From: Ruminococcus bromii
Lineage (GTDB): Bacteria; Bacillota; Clostridia; Oscillospirales; Acutalibacteraceae
NCBI RefSeq assembly: GCF_002834225.1
Contig: NZ_NNSR01000028.1
Coordinates: 1 to 64,000, forward strand
Direction of reading: 5' to 3'
DNA length: 64,000 nt
Under the pieces are notes generated by a model that was not told the DNA's origin, did no database searches, and saw nothing but the letters and a program-made list of their open reading frames with translations. Of this stretch, positions 1 to 8,888 are shown piece by piece. The translations under genes and the position numbers were made by a program. Numbering within the stretch: position 1 is the stretch's first letter; each line of letters begins with the position of its first letter.

Positions 1-720
1 CAACGGGTGGTTTGCTCTAGGGCTATAAGCCCATGCTACCGGCCAGCGTCTCAAGACGCTGGCTTTCACTTGGTTCAAGCCTATTGCCTTTGCCTCTTTC
101 GCCACCCCTTAAAGGGTGTTTGTATTACTCGCCACCCTTAAAAGGGTCTTCATATTCTCGTACACTTAATTTATCTAGTGCTATATCATGCTTTTCTTGG
201 TCTTCTATGTATTTCCTTATGGTTGCTTCATTTAGACCTACTGTACTCACATAATATCCTTCTGCCCAAAAGTGCCTATTTCCAAACTTATACTTCAGAT
301 TTGCGTGTTTCTCAAACATCATTAACGCACTTTTTCCTTTTAAATATCCCATAAAACTTGACACACTCATCTTCGGTGGTATACTTAAGAGCAAGTGTAC
401 ATGATCTATCATCATATGCCCCTCTAGTATCTCCACTCCTTTGTACTGACATAACAATCTTATTATGTCTTGCAAACTCTGTCGATACTGTGCTTATATT
501 ATTTTTCTTCTATACTTTGGCACAAACACTACATGGTATTTGCACATCCATTTTGTGTGGGATAAACTATTTGTTTTATTTGCCATTAAAATCACCTTTC
601 TTTTTTTACAATAGACTTGAACATTCTTATTGTAATACGATTGGTGATTTTTTTGTATAACTTTTTATGCACACCCGCATAGCGGGTGGTTGTTTGTGCC
701 ACGCAAGCGTGGCACTGGGT
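1..720 (-). mobile_element. IS200/IS605-family element, decayed
   Basis: A single transposase reading frame (see tnpA entry) is flanked by subterminal hairpins of the kind IS200/IS605 transposases recognise. On the downstream side there is a perfect 10-bp-arm hairpin at 42-63 and GGGCTATAAGCCC at 20-32. On the upstream side there are hairpins at 673-687 (ACCCGCATAGCGGGT) and 696-715 (GTGCCACGCAAGCGTGGCAC). Both ends contain the motif CGGGTGGTT. The exact ends cannot be fixed and the left end may lie outside the window. Confidence 0.6.
125..586 (-). pseudogene. tnpA: IS200-type transposase TnpA, nonsense-interrupted
   Basis: Y1 (HUH) single-strand transposase of the IS200/IS605 family. The frame starts at an ATG at 586 behind an AGGTG ribosome binding site and would encode 153 residues, but codon 31 (494-496) is TAA. 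The N-terminal part has the family signature around KYHVVFVPKYRRKII. The remainder has the HUH motif HVHLL and the catalytic tyrosine region (GYYVSTVG). An internal TTG at 475 would yield a 116-residue product lacking the first beta strand, so activity is unlikely. No TnpB or accessory gene accompanies it. The stop is read directly from the sequence; loss of function is inferred. Confidence 0.8.
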
Positions 721-736
721 AAACCCATTAATAAAA

Positions 737-771
737 CCCCGACACAGCATACACCGTGTCGGGATTTTTTG
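737..771. terminator. Bidirectional hairpin terminator
   Basis: CCCGACAC and GTGTCGGG arms enclose a short loop, with T-rich tracts on both sides. It lies between the IS200-like element and the DUF2974 gene and could stop transcription in either direction. Confidence 0.55.
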
Positions 772-867
772 TATATTATGAAAAATTTTCAAAGACTGAC
801 AATACAAATTTCAAAAGTGTCAATTGACAAAACGGGAATTTCGTCTTGACAAATGATTTTTTGCAAA

Positions 868-902
868 GAAAATGCTCCGACGCTAAAAAGTATCGGAGCA
901 TA
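868..902 (-). terminator. Hairpin downstream of the DUF2974 gene
   Basis: ATGCTCCGA and TCGGAGCAT form a 9-bp stem with a 12-nt loop just beyond the stop of the gene ending at 920. The following T tract is weak. Confidence 0.45.
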
Positions 903-919
903 TATGAGCTTTTTTATAA

Positions 920-2032
920 TTAACTGACGGTAATTTTGTTTTGACCGCCTGTTATGTCGGAAAAATTGTTTTTAGCACTTTTAACGAATGCGAAGATTGT
1001 TTTCAGAAGCATATTTCTTGTTTTGCTGTCAAGACCTGCAAAGGATTTTAGGATTGTTCCCGTGTTTTTAAGCGGATTTTTCAGCATCTCATTAAAGGTT
1101 GCGGTTTCGGTCAGCGACAAAAGGGCAAAAACCTCTTTTGTGAACTCCCGTCTTTGAGCAATTGTCAGCGATTCAACAAATTCTTTCAGCGTGTGGTCAA
1201 AGAAAACGCTGAAATTTGTAGTGCTTTTCAGCCTGATAAGACTGTTCTGCTCAATCTCCCATGAATAGATATCGTGCTGAAGAAAACCTTTTTGATTGCT
1301 CTTTACAATGGTGTAGCTCTCCTCATGCTCAAATATCATGCCGAAAATGCTTGACTGCGGAACAAAGGTGTAGATTCTGTCGTCAATTTCATAAAATCCG
1401 CTGTCCCTGATTTTGTCAAGAGAAAACCCCGGTCCGTCAAAATTGTAAATATAATCAATATGATTTCTTGAATTTTCATCGGTAAAAGCACCGGCATAAA
1501 CCGCAAGATTTCCGCCCTTTGAGTGACCGCCCAGAATAAATTTTCCGTTGAGCATACGGACTGCCTTTTCAAAATAATCAAGAGCCTTTTTCTGTGACGG
1601 CAACGGAAATGTGAAGAACATATTGAAGTCCTCCTGCCAGCCGACAAGAGAAAAGTCCGTTCCTCTGTATGAAATAAAATAATTCTTTTTGAGAAATTCA
1701 AAAGTGATTGCGGAAAACTGCATACTCACATCGGACTCAACCTCGTTTACATACCCCGAAACAAGAATTTTGCCGAATCTCTTGCTCTCTGCCGTTGCTT
1801 TCAAAAGGTCGGCGTCACCCTTCCACAATAGATTTTTCTCGTAATCATCGGTTGCAAACACACGCATTGCCGCCTGTTCAAGGGTAATTTCATCAAACAG
1901 ACAGGACGATACCGCACCGTCAAAAGGAAGATATGAAAGCCGTGAAAGCACAAGTGCGTCAAGCTCGTTAAAACCATCCTGCTCAAATGTCAAATCGCCG
2001 CGCCAGCTTATGTAATCAAATATGTCAGCCAT
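920..2032 (-). CDS. DUF2974 (Mbeg1-like) alpha/beta hydrolase-fold protein
   Basis: 370 residues. The central region has the lipase-like nucleophile motif GGHSKGGN (about residues 167-174) preceded by FISYRGTD, typical of DUF2974/Mbeg1-like proteins with a lipase-type fold. There is no signal peptide or membrane segment, so it is probably cytoplasmic. The start ATG at 2032 has a GGAGG ribosome binding site. A good sigma-A promoter lies directly upstream, so it appears monocistronic. Substrate and role are unknown; hydrolase activity is inferred only from the fold and motif. Confidence 0.8.
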   Translation of the reverse strand: MADIFDYISWRGDLTFEQDGFNELDALVLSRLSYLPFDGAVSSCLFDEITLEQAAMRVFATDDYEKNLLWKGDADLLKATAESKRFGKILVSGYVNEVESDVSMQFSAITFEFLKKNYFISYRGTDFSLVGWQEDFNMFFTFPLPSQKKALDYFEKAVRMLNGKFILGGHSKGGNLAVYAGAFTDENSRNHIDYIYNFDGPGFSLDKIRDSGFYEIDDRIYTFVPQSSIFGMIFEHEESYTIVKSNQKGFLQHDIYSWEIEQNSLIRLKSTTNFSVFFDHTLKEFVESLTIAQRREFTKEVFALLSLTETATFNEMLKNPLKNTGTILKSFAGLDSKTRNMLLKTIFAFVKSAKNNFSDITGGQNKITVS

Positions 2033-2066
2033 ACAAATGCCTCCAATCTGTTTTCTCTCCGTAACT

Positions 2067-2095
2067 ATTGTATCACTTTGTGCTAATTATTTCAA
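2067..2095 (-). promoter_or_regulatory. Sigma-A promoter of the DUF2974 gene
   Basis: On the minus strand TTGAAA is followed after 17 bp by TACAAT, about 35-60 bp before the start codon at 2032. Confidence 0.6.
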
Positions 2096-2116
2096 TACAA
2101 TTTCGATAATTGTAAA

Positions 2117-2148
2117 AGAAAAGGACAAACGGCTTGCGTTCATCCTTT
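2117..2148 (-). terminator. recQ terminator
   Basis: Minus-strand hairpin with AAAGGA and TCCTTT outer arms and AACG/CGTT inner arms, followed by a TCTTTT tract, just after the recQ stop. Confidence 0.55.
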
Positions 2149-2162
2149 AACAGTATATGAAG

Positions 2163-3968
2163 TTATCTGAATTTTGCGATTACTTCAAGAAATTCTTTTC
2201 CGAATTTTTCAAGCTTTGTTCTGCCCACACCTGAAACTTCAAGCATTTCATCGGGTGTTTCGGGGCATTTTTTGCACATATCAGTCAGCGTTGCATCGCT
2301 AAAAATAACATATGCGGGAACGCTCTTTTTGGACGCAATGCTTTTTCGCAAAGCCTTGAGTGCGTCAAGTAAATCGGCATCGACAGGCACTTCGGGGCGG
2401 TGCGTTTTGACAACCTTTTCGGAGTTTTCAACTTTCTTCATCACAAGCCGTTCCCGCCCGAAAAGCACATCTCTGCTCTTTGGCAAAAGTTTTAGAGCCT
2501 CGGTTTCATTGTCGGCTGAAATATACTCCTTTTCGGCAAGAAAGTCAATTGTGCCGAAAATATGCCTTGCCGTAACCTCTTTCATTATTCCGTAGGTTGA
2601 CTGACTGTTAAGCTCAGCTTTTAGAATTTTCTCGCTTTTACTGCCCTTTAACACATCACAAATCACGGTTTTGCCGTATCTTTGTCCTGTTCTTGCAATG
2701 CAGGACATAATTTTTTGAGCGTCAATTGTGACATCAACAAGCTTGTGAACGGAAAGACAGTTGGAGCATTTTCCGCAGTAAGCCTTTTTATCACCGCCAA
2801 AATACCGCAGAATAAATCCACGCAGACAATCGTTTGTTGTGCTGTAAAAGGTCATATGCTTTAAGCGTTCAAAATCACGCTCACGAATTTGCTCGTTTTC
2901 TTCAATTGTAAGCTCATCGTTGCCCTCGGAATTTTCAATCATAAAGCGGTTCAATCGGACATCCTTCGGACTGTAGAGCAGAATACAATCAGCCTCACCG
3001 CCGTCACGGCCTGCCCGTCCTGCCTCTTGATAGTAGCTTTCAATGTTTTTCGGCATATTGTAATGAATTACATATGTAACATTTGACTTGTCAATTCCCA
3101 TACCGAAAGCATTGGTTGCAACCATAATATTTTTTCGGTCAAAAACGAAATCCTCCTGATTTTTCCTGCGTTCGTATTCATCAAGTCCTGCGTGATATCT
3201 TGTAGCCCAAAAGCCGTTATCACAGAGCAATTCGCAGACAGATTCAACATTTTTTCGGGTTGCACAATAGACAATTCCCGACCTGTCGCCACGCTCTCGA
3301 ATGAGGTCAATAAGCTTTTCGTCCTTTGACGATGACTTTATTACACCGAAGAAAAGGTTGGGGCGGTCAAATCCCGTTGTAATTTCAAACGGATTTTCAA
3401 GCCTGAGAATTTTCTTTATGTCTTCTTTTACATCATTCGTAGCCGTTGCTGTGAATGCTCCGACAATCGGACGATTTTCAAGGCTTTTAATAAATGAAAC
3501 AATTTTGAGGTAACTCGGTCTGAAATCCTGTCCCCATTGTGAAACGCAATGAGCCTCGTCAACTGCAACCATTGAGATTTTTATCTTTTTGCAGGTGTCG
3601 AGAAATCCGTCAGTCAACAGCCTTTCGGGTGCAACATAGATGATTTTGTATTTTCCGTGTTCAGTATTTGAAAGTACTCGCAGAAATTGCGGATATGAAA
3701 GGGAGCTGTTTATGTATGCCGCAGGGACTCCCGACTGAACAAGCGAGCCGACCTGATCCTTCATAAGCGAAATGAGAGGTGACACAACAATTGTCACCCC
3801 GTCAAAAAGTAATGCGGGAATCTGATAACACATTGACTTGCCTGCACCTGTGGGCATAATGCAAAGTGCATCTCTGCCGTCAAGCAAAGCGTCAACTATC
3901 TGTTCCTGTCCGTCTCTGAAAGAATCGTGTCCGAAGTAATCTTTCAACACGCTTAATTTATCACTCAT
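2163..3968 (-). CDS. recQ: ATP-dependent DNA helicase RecQ
   Basis: 3'-to-5' superfamily 2 DNA helicase for recombination and fork repair. It has Walker A (MPTGAGKS), the DEAH box with the RecQ aromatic loop (DEAHCVSQWGQDFRPSY), helicase motifs IV-VI ending in QEAGRAGRDG, a zinc-binding RQC region (CLRGF, CGKCSNC) and a C-terminal HRDC domain (about 520-600). I chose the ATG at 3968 (MSDKLSVL, 601 residues): it has an AAGGG ribosome binding site and matches the usual RecQ N-terminus. An upstream ATG at 3989 overlaps the stop of the previous gene (ATGA) and would add seven residues. It is cotranscribed and probably translationally coupled with the DUF4186 gene. Confidence 0.95.
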   Translation of the reverse strand: MSDKLSVLKDYFGHDSFRDGQEQIVDALLDGRDALCIMPTGAGKSMCYQIPALLFDGVTIVVSPLISLMKDQVGSLVQSGVPAAYINSSLSYPQFLRVLSNTEHGKYKIIYVAPERLLTDGFLDTCKKIKISMVAVDEAHCVSQWGQDFRPSYLKIVSFIKSLENRPIVGAFTATATNDVKEDIKKILRLENPFEITTGFDRPNLFFGVIKSSSKDEKLIDLIRERGDRSGIVYCATRKNVESVCELLCDNGFWATRYHAGLDEYERRKNQEDFVFDRKNIMVATNAFGMGIDKSNVTYVIHYNMPKNIESYYQEAGRAGRDGGEADCILLYSPKDVRLNRFMIENSEGNDELTIEENEQIRERDFERLKHMTFYSTTNDCLRGFILRYFGGDKKAYCGKCSNCLSVHKLVDVTIDAQKIMSCIARTGQRYGKTVICDVLKGSKSEKILKAELNSQSTYGIMKEVTARHIFGTIDFLAEKEYISADNETEALKLLPKSRDVLFGRERLVMKKVENSEKVVKTHRPEVPVDADLLDALKALRKSIASKKSVPAYVIFSDATLTDMCKKCPETPDEMLEVSGVGRTKLEKFGKEFLEVIAKFR

Positions 3969-3985
3969 CTTTTTGCCCTTGTCTA

Positions 3986-4360
3986 TCATTCTTTATTGGA
4001 ATTATAATCATTGTATTCCCGTTCAATCCAAGCCATAAGCAGATTTACAATTTTCTGCTGTTCGACCTCGTTAAGCTGTTTATCCTTTGCAACTCTGTAC
4101 CACTTGTTAAGACACCCTCTGCAACAACAGGCACAGGCGTGCTGTGCGATAAAAACAGGGTGTCCCCTCATAGGCGTCTGCTTTCCGTCATTCGGAATAT
4201 ATTTTGGTGCAAGCCGTGTTCTGACAAAATCTTCTGCGTGGGAGCGGATTTTATCCATTCCCTTTTCATTTATGTAGTCGATGTCCTTTTGCTTTAAATG
4301 AAACCGACTGCGAAAATCCGACTTTTTCAGTTTATCAAGTGCCTCATCTATTGTTTGCAT
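3986..4360 (-). CDS. DUF4186 family protein
   Basis: 124 residues matching my memory of DUF4186: an FRSRFHL start, then NDGKQTPMRGHPVFIAQHA and a cysteine-rich CACCCRGCLNKWY segment that could bind metal. The family has no established function. It is first in a two-gene unit with recQ, and its TGA overlaps an upstream recQ ATG. The start has a GAAGG ribosome binding site. Confidence 0.8.
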   Translation of the reverse strand: MQTIDEALDKLKKSDFRSRFHLKQKDIDYINEKGMDKIRSHAEDFVRTRLAPKYIPNDGKQTPMRGHPVFIAQHACACCCRGCLNKWYRVAKDKQLNEVEQQKIVNLLMAWIEREYNDYNSNKE

Positions 4361-4451
4361 CGTTTATGCCTTCTTTTATTGTCATAACTTAATTATAAAC
4401 AATTACTACGGTAATGGCAAGAAAAAATGCGATAGTTTTCTGTTGCAAAAA

Positions 4452-4490
4452 AACAACCCCCTCGACTGTTTGACCGTGGGAGTTGTTTTC
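4452..4490 (-). terminator. Terminator after the 142-residue hypothetical gene
   Basis: Minus-strand stem AACAACTCCC / GGGGGTTGTT followed by seven T residues, about 30 bp past the stop at 4521. Confidence 0.65.
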
Positions 4491-4520
4491 ATAGGGTTGC
4501 TTTTCAATTATTTTTAGAGA

Positions 4521-4949
4521 TTAAACATCTTTGCAATATTTTTCAGCAAGAGCAAAGAACGCTTTTTCAAGCGAATCCAAGGTTTGTTCCGTCATACTGA
4601 CCGACATACTGTTTTTGTCGGAAAATATGATTTCAACGATTGTAACCGTGGCGTCATCGACTGTCAGTTCTTTGTTTTTCGGATTATATTTTTTCAGGAT
4701 TTCCAATGCGTCTTCGGCAGCGTCGCACAACAACTTCATATCAGTTTCGTTGATCAAAACATTTTCAAAAGCGATATAGCCGCATTTGCAGATAGCGTCA
4801 AAAAGGTAAATCGTGCCTTCTTTTCGCACATAAAAAGAACAGCAGTAGTCAAAATTTGAATGATTTTTTGAATAACTCACGGACACTATTTCTTTTTTTG
4901 CACGCATTTTTCGTTTGGAAATATTATGAAATAACGACCGTAAAGTCAT
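4521..4949 (-). CDS. Hypothetical protein, 142 residues
   Basis: Not recognised. It is a soluble, mixed alpha/beta-looking protein with two cysteine pairs early on (YCC and CKCGY) and an acidic helix-rich C-terminus. The start is uncertain: the ATG at 4949 lies 5 bp after the preceding stop, and an in-frame ATG at 4907 is also possible. Neither has a strong ribosome binding site, so coupling to the upstream gene is likely. A terminator follows, so it ends the transcript that begins with the zinc-ribbon repeat protein or earlier. Confidence 0.6.
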   Translation of the reverse strand: MTLRSLFHNISKRKMRAKKEIVSVSYSKNHSNFDYCCSFYVRKEGTIYLFDAICKCGYIAFENVLINETDMKLLCDAAEDALEILKKYNPKNKELTVDDATVTIVEIIFSDKNSMSVSMTEQTLDSLEKAFFALAEKYCKDV

Positions 4950-4954
4950 ATCGG

Positions 4955-6127
4955 TTATGTCATGGTCGTTCCGCAGAACGGACAGAATTTCGGAGGATTG
5001 CCGTCAGGCTTATAGCCGCAGGCAGGGCAAACAATCGCCGCAGAGTTTTGCGGATTAAACGGCTGTTGCGGCTGCTGATTTCCTGTGTTGCTCTGCACAG
5101 GCATTCCGTTCTGCTGATAACCTGTATTGTTCTGCATAGGCATTCCGTTCTGCTGATATCCCATATTGTTCTGCATCGGCATTCCGCTTTGCTGATAACC
5201 CATATTGTTCTGCATGGGCATTCCGTTCTGCTGATATCCCATATTATTCTGCATCGGCATTCCGTTCTGCTGATATCCCATATTATTCTGCATCGGCATT
5301 CCGTTCTGCTGATATCCCATATTATTTTGCATCGGCATTCCGTTCTGCTGATATCCCATATTGTTCTGCATGGGCATTCCGCTCTGCTGATAACCCATAT
5401 TGTTCTGCATACCGTTTCTAATTTGTTCGCATAATCTCATCAACTGCATTCCGTCATCAAACGCTCTCATAAGCTCATTTCTTACAGTACCGATTGACGA
5501 ATCAATATACATTGATATGTCGGTTATGAACGGATGATTTACGATGAATTTTGCTTTTAAAGAAGATATTCTTTGCGGTGATGACGATGTGTTTGTATCA
5601 CGAACATACGGCTGAAGCGCAAGAGGAACATCAAGCATACCGTTTTGCCCGGAAAATGAGTTTGTTGCACCAAACTGACTGCCAAAACCGCTGTTCATGC
5701 CCTGACGGTTATCATAGCGGTCGTACTCATCGGGGATTCCGTCACGGTCGGAATCCTGCAGGGTTGTATATCCGAGTTCAAGCCAAAAGTCCTGCAGCTG
5801 TGAAAAATCGAATATTTCAGGATTGCTGTTTTTGAAATCTCTGCCTATTGTGAAATAGAATTTTCTGTTATTAAAATCAACAACAAGCTTTTCATTTGTG
5901 CCGGCACTTGCCGACTGAACAAATACCGAATATTTCTGTCTGTTCTGTTCACGCTGTTCAAGATGAGTTTTAACATCAGCTATTGTTCTGTTTTTCCAAC
6001 CTGATGAAAGCGAACTTAATTTGTGCTTGCAGTCGCTGCAAAGATAGCCGTCTGAAAGCTTTTGCCTTGTGAGGGCATTTACCTTTTCCCCGCAAAGGTC
6101 ACAAAATTTCTTTTCAAATAGTCCCAT
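4955..6127 (-). CDS. DUF4428-type zinc-finger protein with Gln/Met/Asn repeats and C-terminal zinc ribbon
   Basis: 390 residues. The N-terminus has a DUF4428-like zinc finger (CDLCGE...CSDCKH, residues 9-33). A DSDRDGIPDEYD calcium-binding type thrombospondin-3-like motif follows near residue 125. Next come eight near-identical 13-residue repeats (NNMGYQQNGMPMQ, about 242-345) and a C-terminal zinc ribbon (CPACGY...CPFCG). No signal peptide or membrane segment is visible. The layout resembles cytoplasmic zinc-ribbon proteins with low-complexity linkers. Its cellular role is unknown; neighbours include a secreted dockerin protein and a DUF6935-like protein. Confidence 0.75.
   Translation of the reverse strand: MGLFEKKFCDLCGEKVNALTRQKLSDGYLCSDCKHKLSSLSSGWKNRTIADVKTHLEQREQNRQKYSVFVQSASAGTNEKLVVDFNNRKFYFTIGRDFKNSNPEIFDFSQLQDFWLELGYTTLQDSDRDGIPDEYDRYDNRQGMNSGFGSQFGATNSFSGQNGMLDVPLALQPYVRDTNTSSSPQRISSLKAKFIVNHPFITDISMYIDSSIGTVRNELMRAFDDGMQLMRLCEQIRNGMQNNMGYQQSGMPMQNNMGYQQNGMPMQNNMGYQQNGMPMQNNMGYQQNGMPMQNNMGYQQNGMPMQNNMGYQQSGMPMQNNMGYQQNGMPMQNNTGYQQNGMPVQSNTGNQQPQQPFNPQNSAAIVCPACGYKPDGNPPKFCPFCGTTMT
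5093..5404 (-). repeat. Eight 39-bp tandem coding repeats
   Basis: Eight in-frame 39-bp units encode NNMGYQQ[N/S]GMPMQ and are followed by a degenerate ninth (SNTGNQQ). Unit-to-unit differences are few and mostly third-position, which suggests recent expansion or homogenisation. The opposite strand is also open across the repeat, but only as a shadow. Confidence 0.95.
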
Positions 6128-6139
6128 AAGCGTTCTCCT

Positions 6140-7696
6140 TTACAAAAGACTAACGATTTTCTTTTGAATGTTTGTAGCGTCTACGACAGAAATTGTTCCG
6201 TCATTATCTGTGTCGGCGAGTTTTAATTGATAGGAATCAAATTCAACATTATGAACAACATGTTTTTGAACAAGTGTTGCGTCAATAACATTAACCACAC
6301 CGTCCATATTGACATCATACGGAACTGTAATGTTTACATCAAAACTAACATCGTCTTTATACAGATATATCTCATACACCCTTGTAACACACTGCGGTTT
6401 GCTTACAGTAATGACATATTTGCCTGGGAATGTTTCATAATACAAATATAAGGGTTCTGCATTACTGTTTTCCATTTCATGTTCAAAGCTGCCCTTATAA
6501 ACGCCGTCAAAAGTGTATTTATCCATCTTAACAGTAATAGTGTCCTTCGGTGAGCCGCCTGTTTTGAAGTTCATTATTATTTTGGCCTTAACCTCTTGCG
6601 TCACTTTAACCGATACACTGTAAATGACATCACCGTTTTCACCCGTGACAGCACACCTGAACTGAGTTTCATCAAAATCCGTATTCGGTCTGATGCTCAA
6701 AGCATTTGTTTTTGTACCCTTGAAGGAAAATTTGCTTGATGTGGATGAGTCGTCATCTATGTTTCGCCACACATATCTTGCTATACCGGTGCTTGTTCTT
6801 CTCCTTACTTTCATCTGCCACTGATAGCTTGCGGCATTGTTGGCAGTAACCGATATAGTTTTTTCTTTGCCTTTCATAATTTCTGCCTCAGTGGACTGAT
6901 GTGTAAATGATGGCGATTTATCTGCAACAACGTAATATGCCCAAATATAATATTGACCTGTGGTTTCATCCTGAAGAATTGTCGCCTGACCGTCGTCGTT
7001 GTACAAGCCACATACTGCGTTCTTGGCAACCGCATATCCTCTGTTCATATTAAAGTATAGCTGACAACAATACATACCGCTGTCAAAAGCTTCTCCGTCG
7101 TTGAGCTTTCTGCTAACTTTGTTGTTTTTGTACTCATACCACTCAATATAATCAAAACTGTAGTAAGTGCTGTTTATCGGAGTTGCCGTAGTTGAGGGGA
7201 TTTTCCGCTGTTCAGGTTTCTCCAAGCCTAAAAATCCAATTATAGGAATTTCTGTCTTCTCAAGAAGTCCCGGAAAGTTACATTTTCCCGAATAAAAAGT
7301 ACCGCTCTTTGAACCCGTTACTTTACATCTAAAGACAACATCTTTCCACCCTGAGTCAGGTCCTACAAGTTCTGCGTAGGTCTGAAATTTAAGATGGTCT
7401 GTAAAAACACCCGAAAATTTCGAGTTGGGTCTGTCGGTTTTATCGGAGAGGTTAACCCAGCTTAGGCTCGGATACTTTGCCTGCCATTGATAGGTAAAGG
7501 TTTCGTCTGTACTGCCGCCGTTTACTCCCACGATAATGTTAAGGACATCTCCTATGTAAACCTCGGTGTCGATATATTTGATATAAGCCTGAGCCGCCGC
7601 ATTTACGGTTACGGCTGTCATAGGAAGAGCCGTTAAAAGCATAAGCACACACAGGGCAACGCTCGAAATACGCTTTGCTTTTTTCTTGATTTTCAT
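6140..7696 (-). CDS. Secreted protein with C-terminal type I dockerin
   Basis: 518 residues from the ATG at 7696, which has an excellent AAGGAGGG ribosome binding site; longer upstream starts lack one. A signal peptide is clear (MKIKKKAKR then a hydrophobic stretch ending TVNAAA). The body has two Ig-like/Big-type segments with YQWQ and RCKVTG / FRCAVTGENG signatures. The C-terminus is a dockerin with two calcium-binding repeats (DVNMDGVVNVIDATLVQK and DTDNDGTISVVDATNIQK). Dockerins anchor proteins to cohesin scaffoldins, so this protein is probably exported and attached to a cohesin partner outside this window. No catalytic domain was recognised. Confidence 0.85.
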   Translation of the reverse strand: MKIKKKAKRISSVALCVLMLLTALPMTAVTVNAAAQAYIKYIDTEVYIGDVLNIIVGVNGGSTDETFTYQWQAKYPSLSWVNLSDKTDRPNSKFSGVFTDHLKFQTYAELVGPDSGWKDVVFRCKVTGSKSGTFYSGKCNFPGLLEKTEIPIIGFLGLEKPEQRKIPSTTATPINSTYYSFDYIEWYEYKNNKVSRKLNDGEAFDSGMYCCQLYFNMNRGYAVAKNAVCGLYNDDGQATILQDETTGQYYIWAYYVVADKSPSFTHQSTEAEIMKGKEKTISVTANNAASYQWQMKVRRRTSTGIARYVWRNIDDDSSTSSKFSFKGTKTNALSIRPNTDFDETQFRCAVTGENGDVIYSVSVKVTQEVKAKIIMNFKTGGSPKDTITVKMDKYTFDGVYKGSFEHEMENSNAEPLYLYYETFPGKYVITVSKPQCVTRVYEIYLYKDDVSFDVNITVPYDVNMDGVVNVIDATLVQKHVVHNVEFDSYQLKLADTDNDGTISVVDATNIQKKIVSLL

Positions 7697-7709
7697 AAAA
7701 ATCCCTCCT

Positions 7710-8294
7710 TTATGCCCAAGGGTCATCCGAAGCGGGAGTTCGTATGTCGGAGAGTGCAAGATTGCGCCACAAGAACCATTGATTGCCCTTTCTGCGAAGC
7801 TCAATCGGGCGAGGTGAGTCCGCTCCCGATGACTGAACCTGAACCTTTGCATAACCCTCGCTCTGATAGGTATATGCATACTCGGAAACGGTTATTTTGT
7901 ACGGAACATTCGGTGTATAATCGTTCTTCACGGATGAACCCTCAAAATACGAGCGAGGAATATATCCCCTGCCCTTGATTCTGTCACGCAAAAACTGAAT
8001 ATCCATCCCGTTCATCGGCTGAGGTCCTTTTAATACATTGAGCATTTCTATTGTGTTTTCCGGACTTTCATCATATTCAAGCAACACAAGCATTGCAAAT
8101 GCCGCTGTTGAAAGAGGTGACGAAAAGTCAAGCTCCGGCATTTTTTTGAGTTCATCTGCATTTTTCGGATAATCGGCAAATACAAATGTTTTGCTTTTGT
8201 ACCTTGCATTGTTTACTGCTCCCGAAACAGCCTTTGTAACATTGTTTTTTACAGCCTGATTTGTCATATTTTTTAAGCTGTCAAATATACCCAT
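7710..8294 (-). CDS. DUF6935-like protein
   Basis: 194 residues from the ATG at 8294, supported by a GGAGGTA ribosome binding site. It starts MGIFDSLKNMTNQAVKNN, then has a conserved-looking core around LRDRIKGRGYIPRSYFEG and a C-terminal IELRRKGNQWFLW segment. I recall this as the DUF6935 family, often seen near stress or tellurite-type genes, but the assignment is from memory. No signal peptide. It is followed at 13 bp by the dockerin protein gene and preceded by a receiver-domain gene, so the three may be one operon. Confidence 0.6.
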   Translation of the reverse strand: MGIFDSLKNMTNQAVKNNVTKAVSGAVNNARYKSKTFVFADYPKNADELKKMPELDFSSPLSTAAFAMLVLLEYDESPENTIEMLNVLKGPQPMNGMDIQFLRDRIKGRGYIPRSYFEGSSVKNDYTPNVPYKITVSEYAYTYQSEGYAKVQVQSSGADSPRPIELRRKGNQWFLWRNLALSDIRTPASDDPWA

Positions 8295-8310
8295 AAACAG
8301 TACCTCCTTT

Positions 8311-8697
8311 TTAAAGTGCGTCAAGTGCGGCAGCAAGATAATCTGCCGTTACGGATGAATAAAAAAACGAGCTTATTTTTCCGAATTGTTTTGCCTGTTT
8401 AACCCTGTCAGCAAGATCGGGGTATGACTGTTCATCACAAAGCAGAGCCGTTTTGCAGTTTGGCAAATGTTCTTTTATTTTCTCACAAAGCTCAAGCCGC
8501 TTCTCGACAGTTGAATTGGCAAGTCTTGTGACATCCATAAGCAAAACATCAACTCTTTGTGCAATGCACAAATCAAGAATTTCTCCGTCCTGATTTGGCG
8601 AAACATTTTCAATGCAGAATCTTCCCTTCCTGACAAGTGCATTTTGAATAGCCTCACTAAGCAAATTGTTCTGAACACTGAGCAAAATTTTCTTCAA
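8311..8697 (-). CDS. Stand-alone receiver-like (REC) domain protein
   Basis: 128 residues with the shape of a response-regulator receiver domain: KKILLSVQN at strand 1, a candidate phosphoacceptor aspartate in VLLMDVTR (about residue 55) and a lysine in FGKISSFFY. The usual acidic pair at the start is not conserved (SVQNN), so phosphorylation is uncertain. There is no output domain. It lies just upstream of the DUF6935-like gene, so it may act as a regulatory switch for that cluster. Confidence 0.6.
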   Translation of the reverse strand: MKKILLSVQNNLLSEAIQNALVRKGRFCIENVSPNQDGEILDLCIAQRVDVLLMDVTRLANSTVEKRLELCEKIKEHLPNCKTALLCDEQSYPDLADRVKQAKQFGKISSFFYSSVTADYLAAALDAL

Positions 8698-8799
8698 CGG
8701 ACATCACCCCTTTTCACCTATATCTTTCACTTATATTGTACAATTTTGCGGTACAAGATGAATGTGCCAAACGGCATATTTCACAACATAAACAAAAAA

Positions 8800-8832
8800 A
8801 CACAGCCGCCCGATTGCTCGGACAGCTGTGAA
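8800..8832 (-). terminator. Terminator of the membrane protein gene
   Basis: CACAGC and GCTGTG arms with an inner CCGA/TCGG stem, followed on the minus strand by TTTTTTTG; it lies about 60 bp beyond the stop at 8889. Confidence 0.6.
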
Positions 8833-8888
8833 CTTGTGCTAAAAATATCAATGGTGGGTAATTAAAAGGGGGGTAAATAATAAAATAA

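Noticed and set aside
5093-5404. Possible CRISPR array
   Set aside because: Units are contiguous 39-bp coding repeats with no spacers.
4856-5434. Long plus-strand frame with many HRHSVLLISHI repeats
   Set aside because: It is the antisense of the 39-bp repeats in the zinc-finger protein gene, has no ribosome binding site and no recognisable family.
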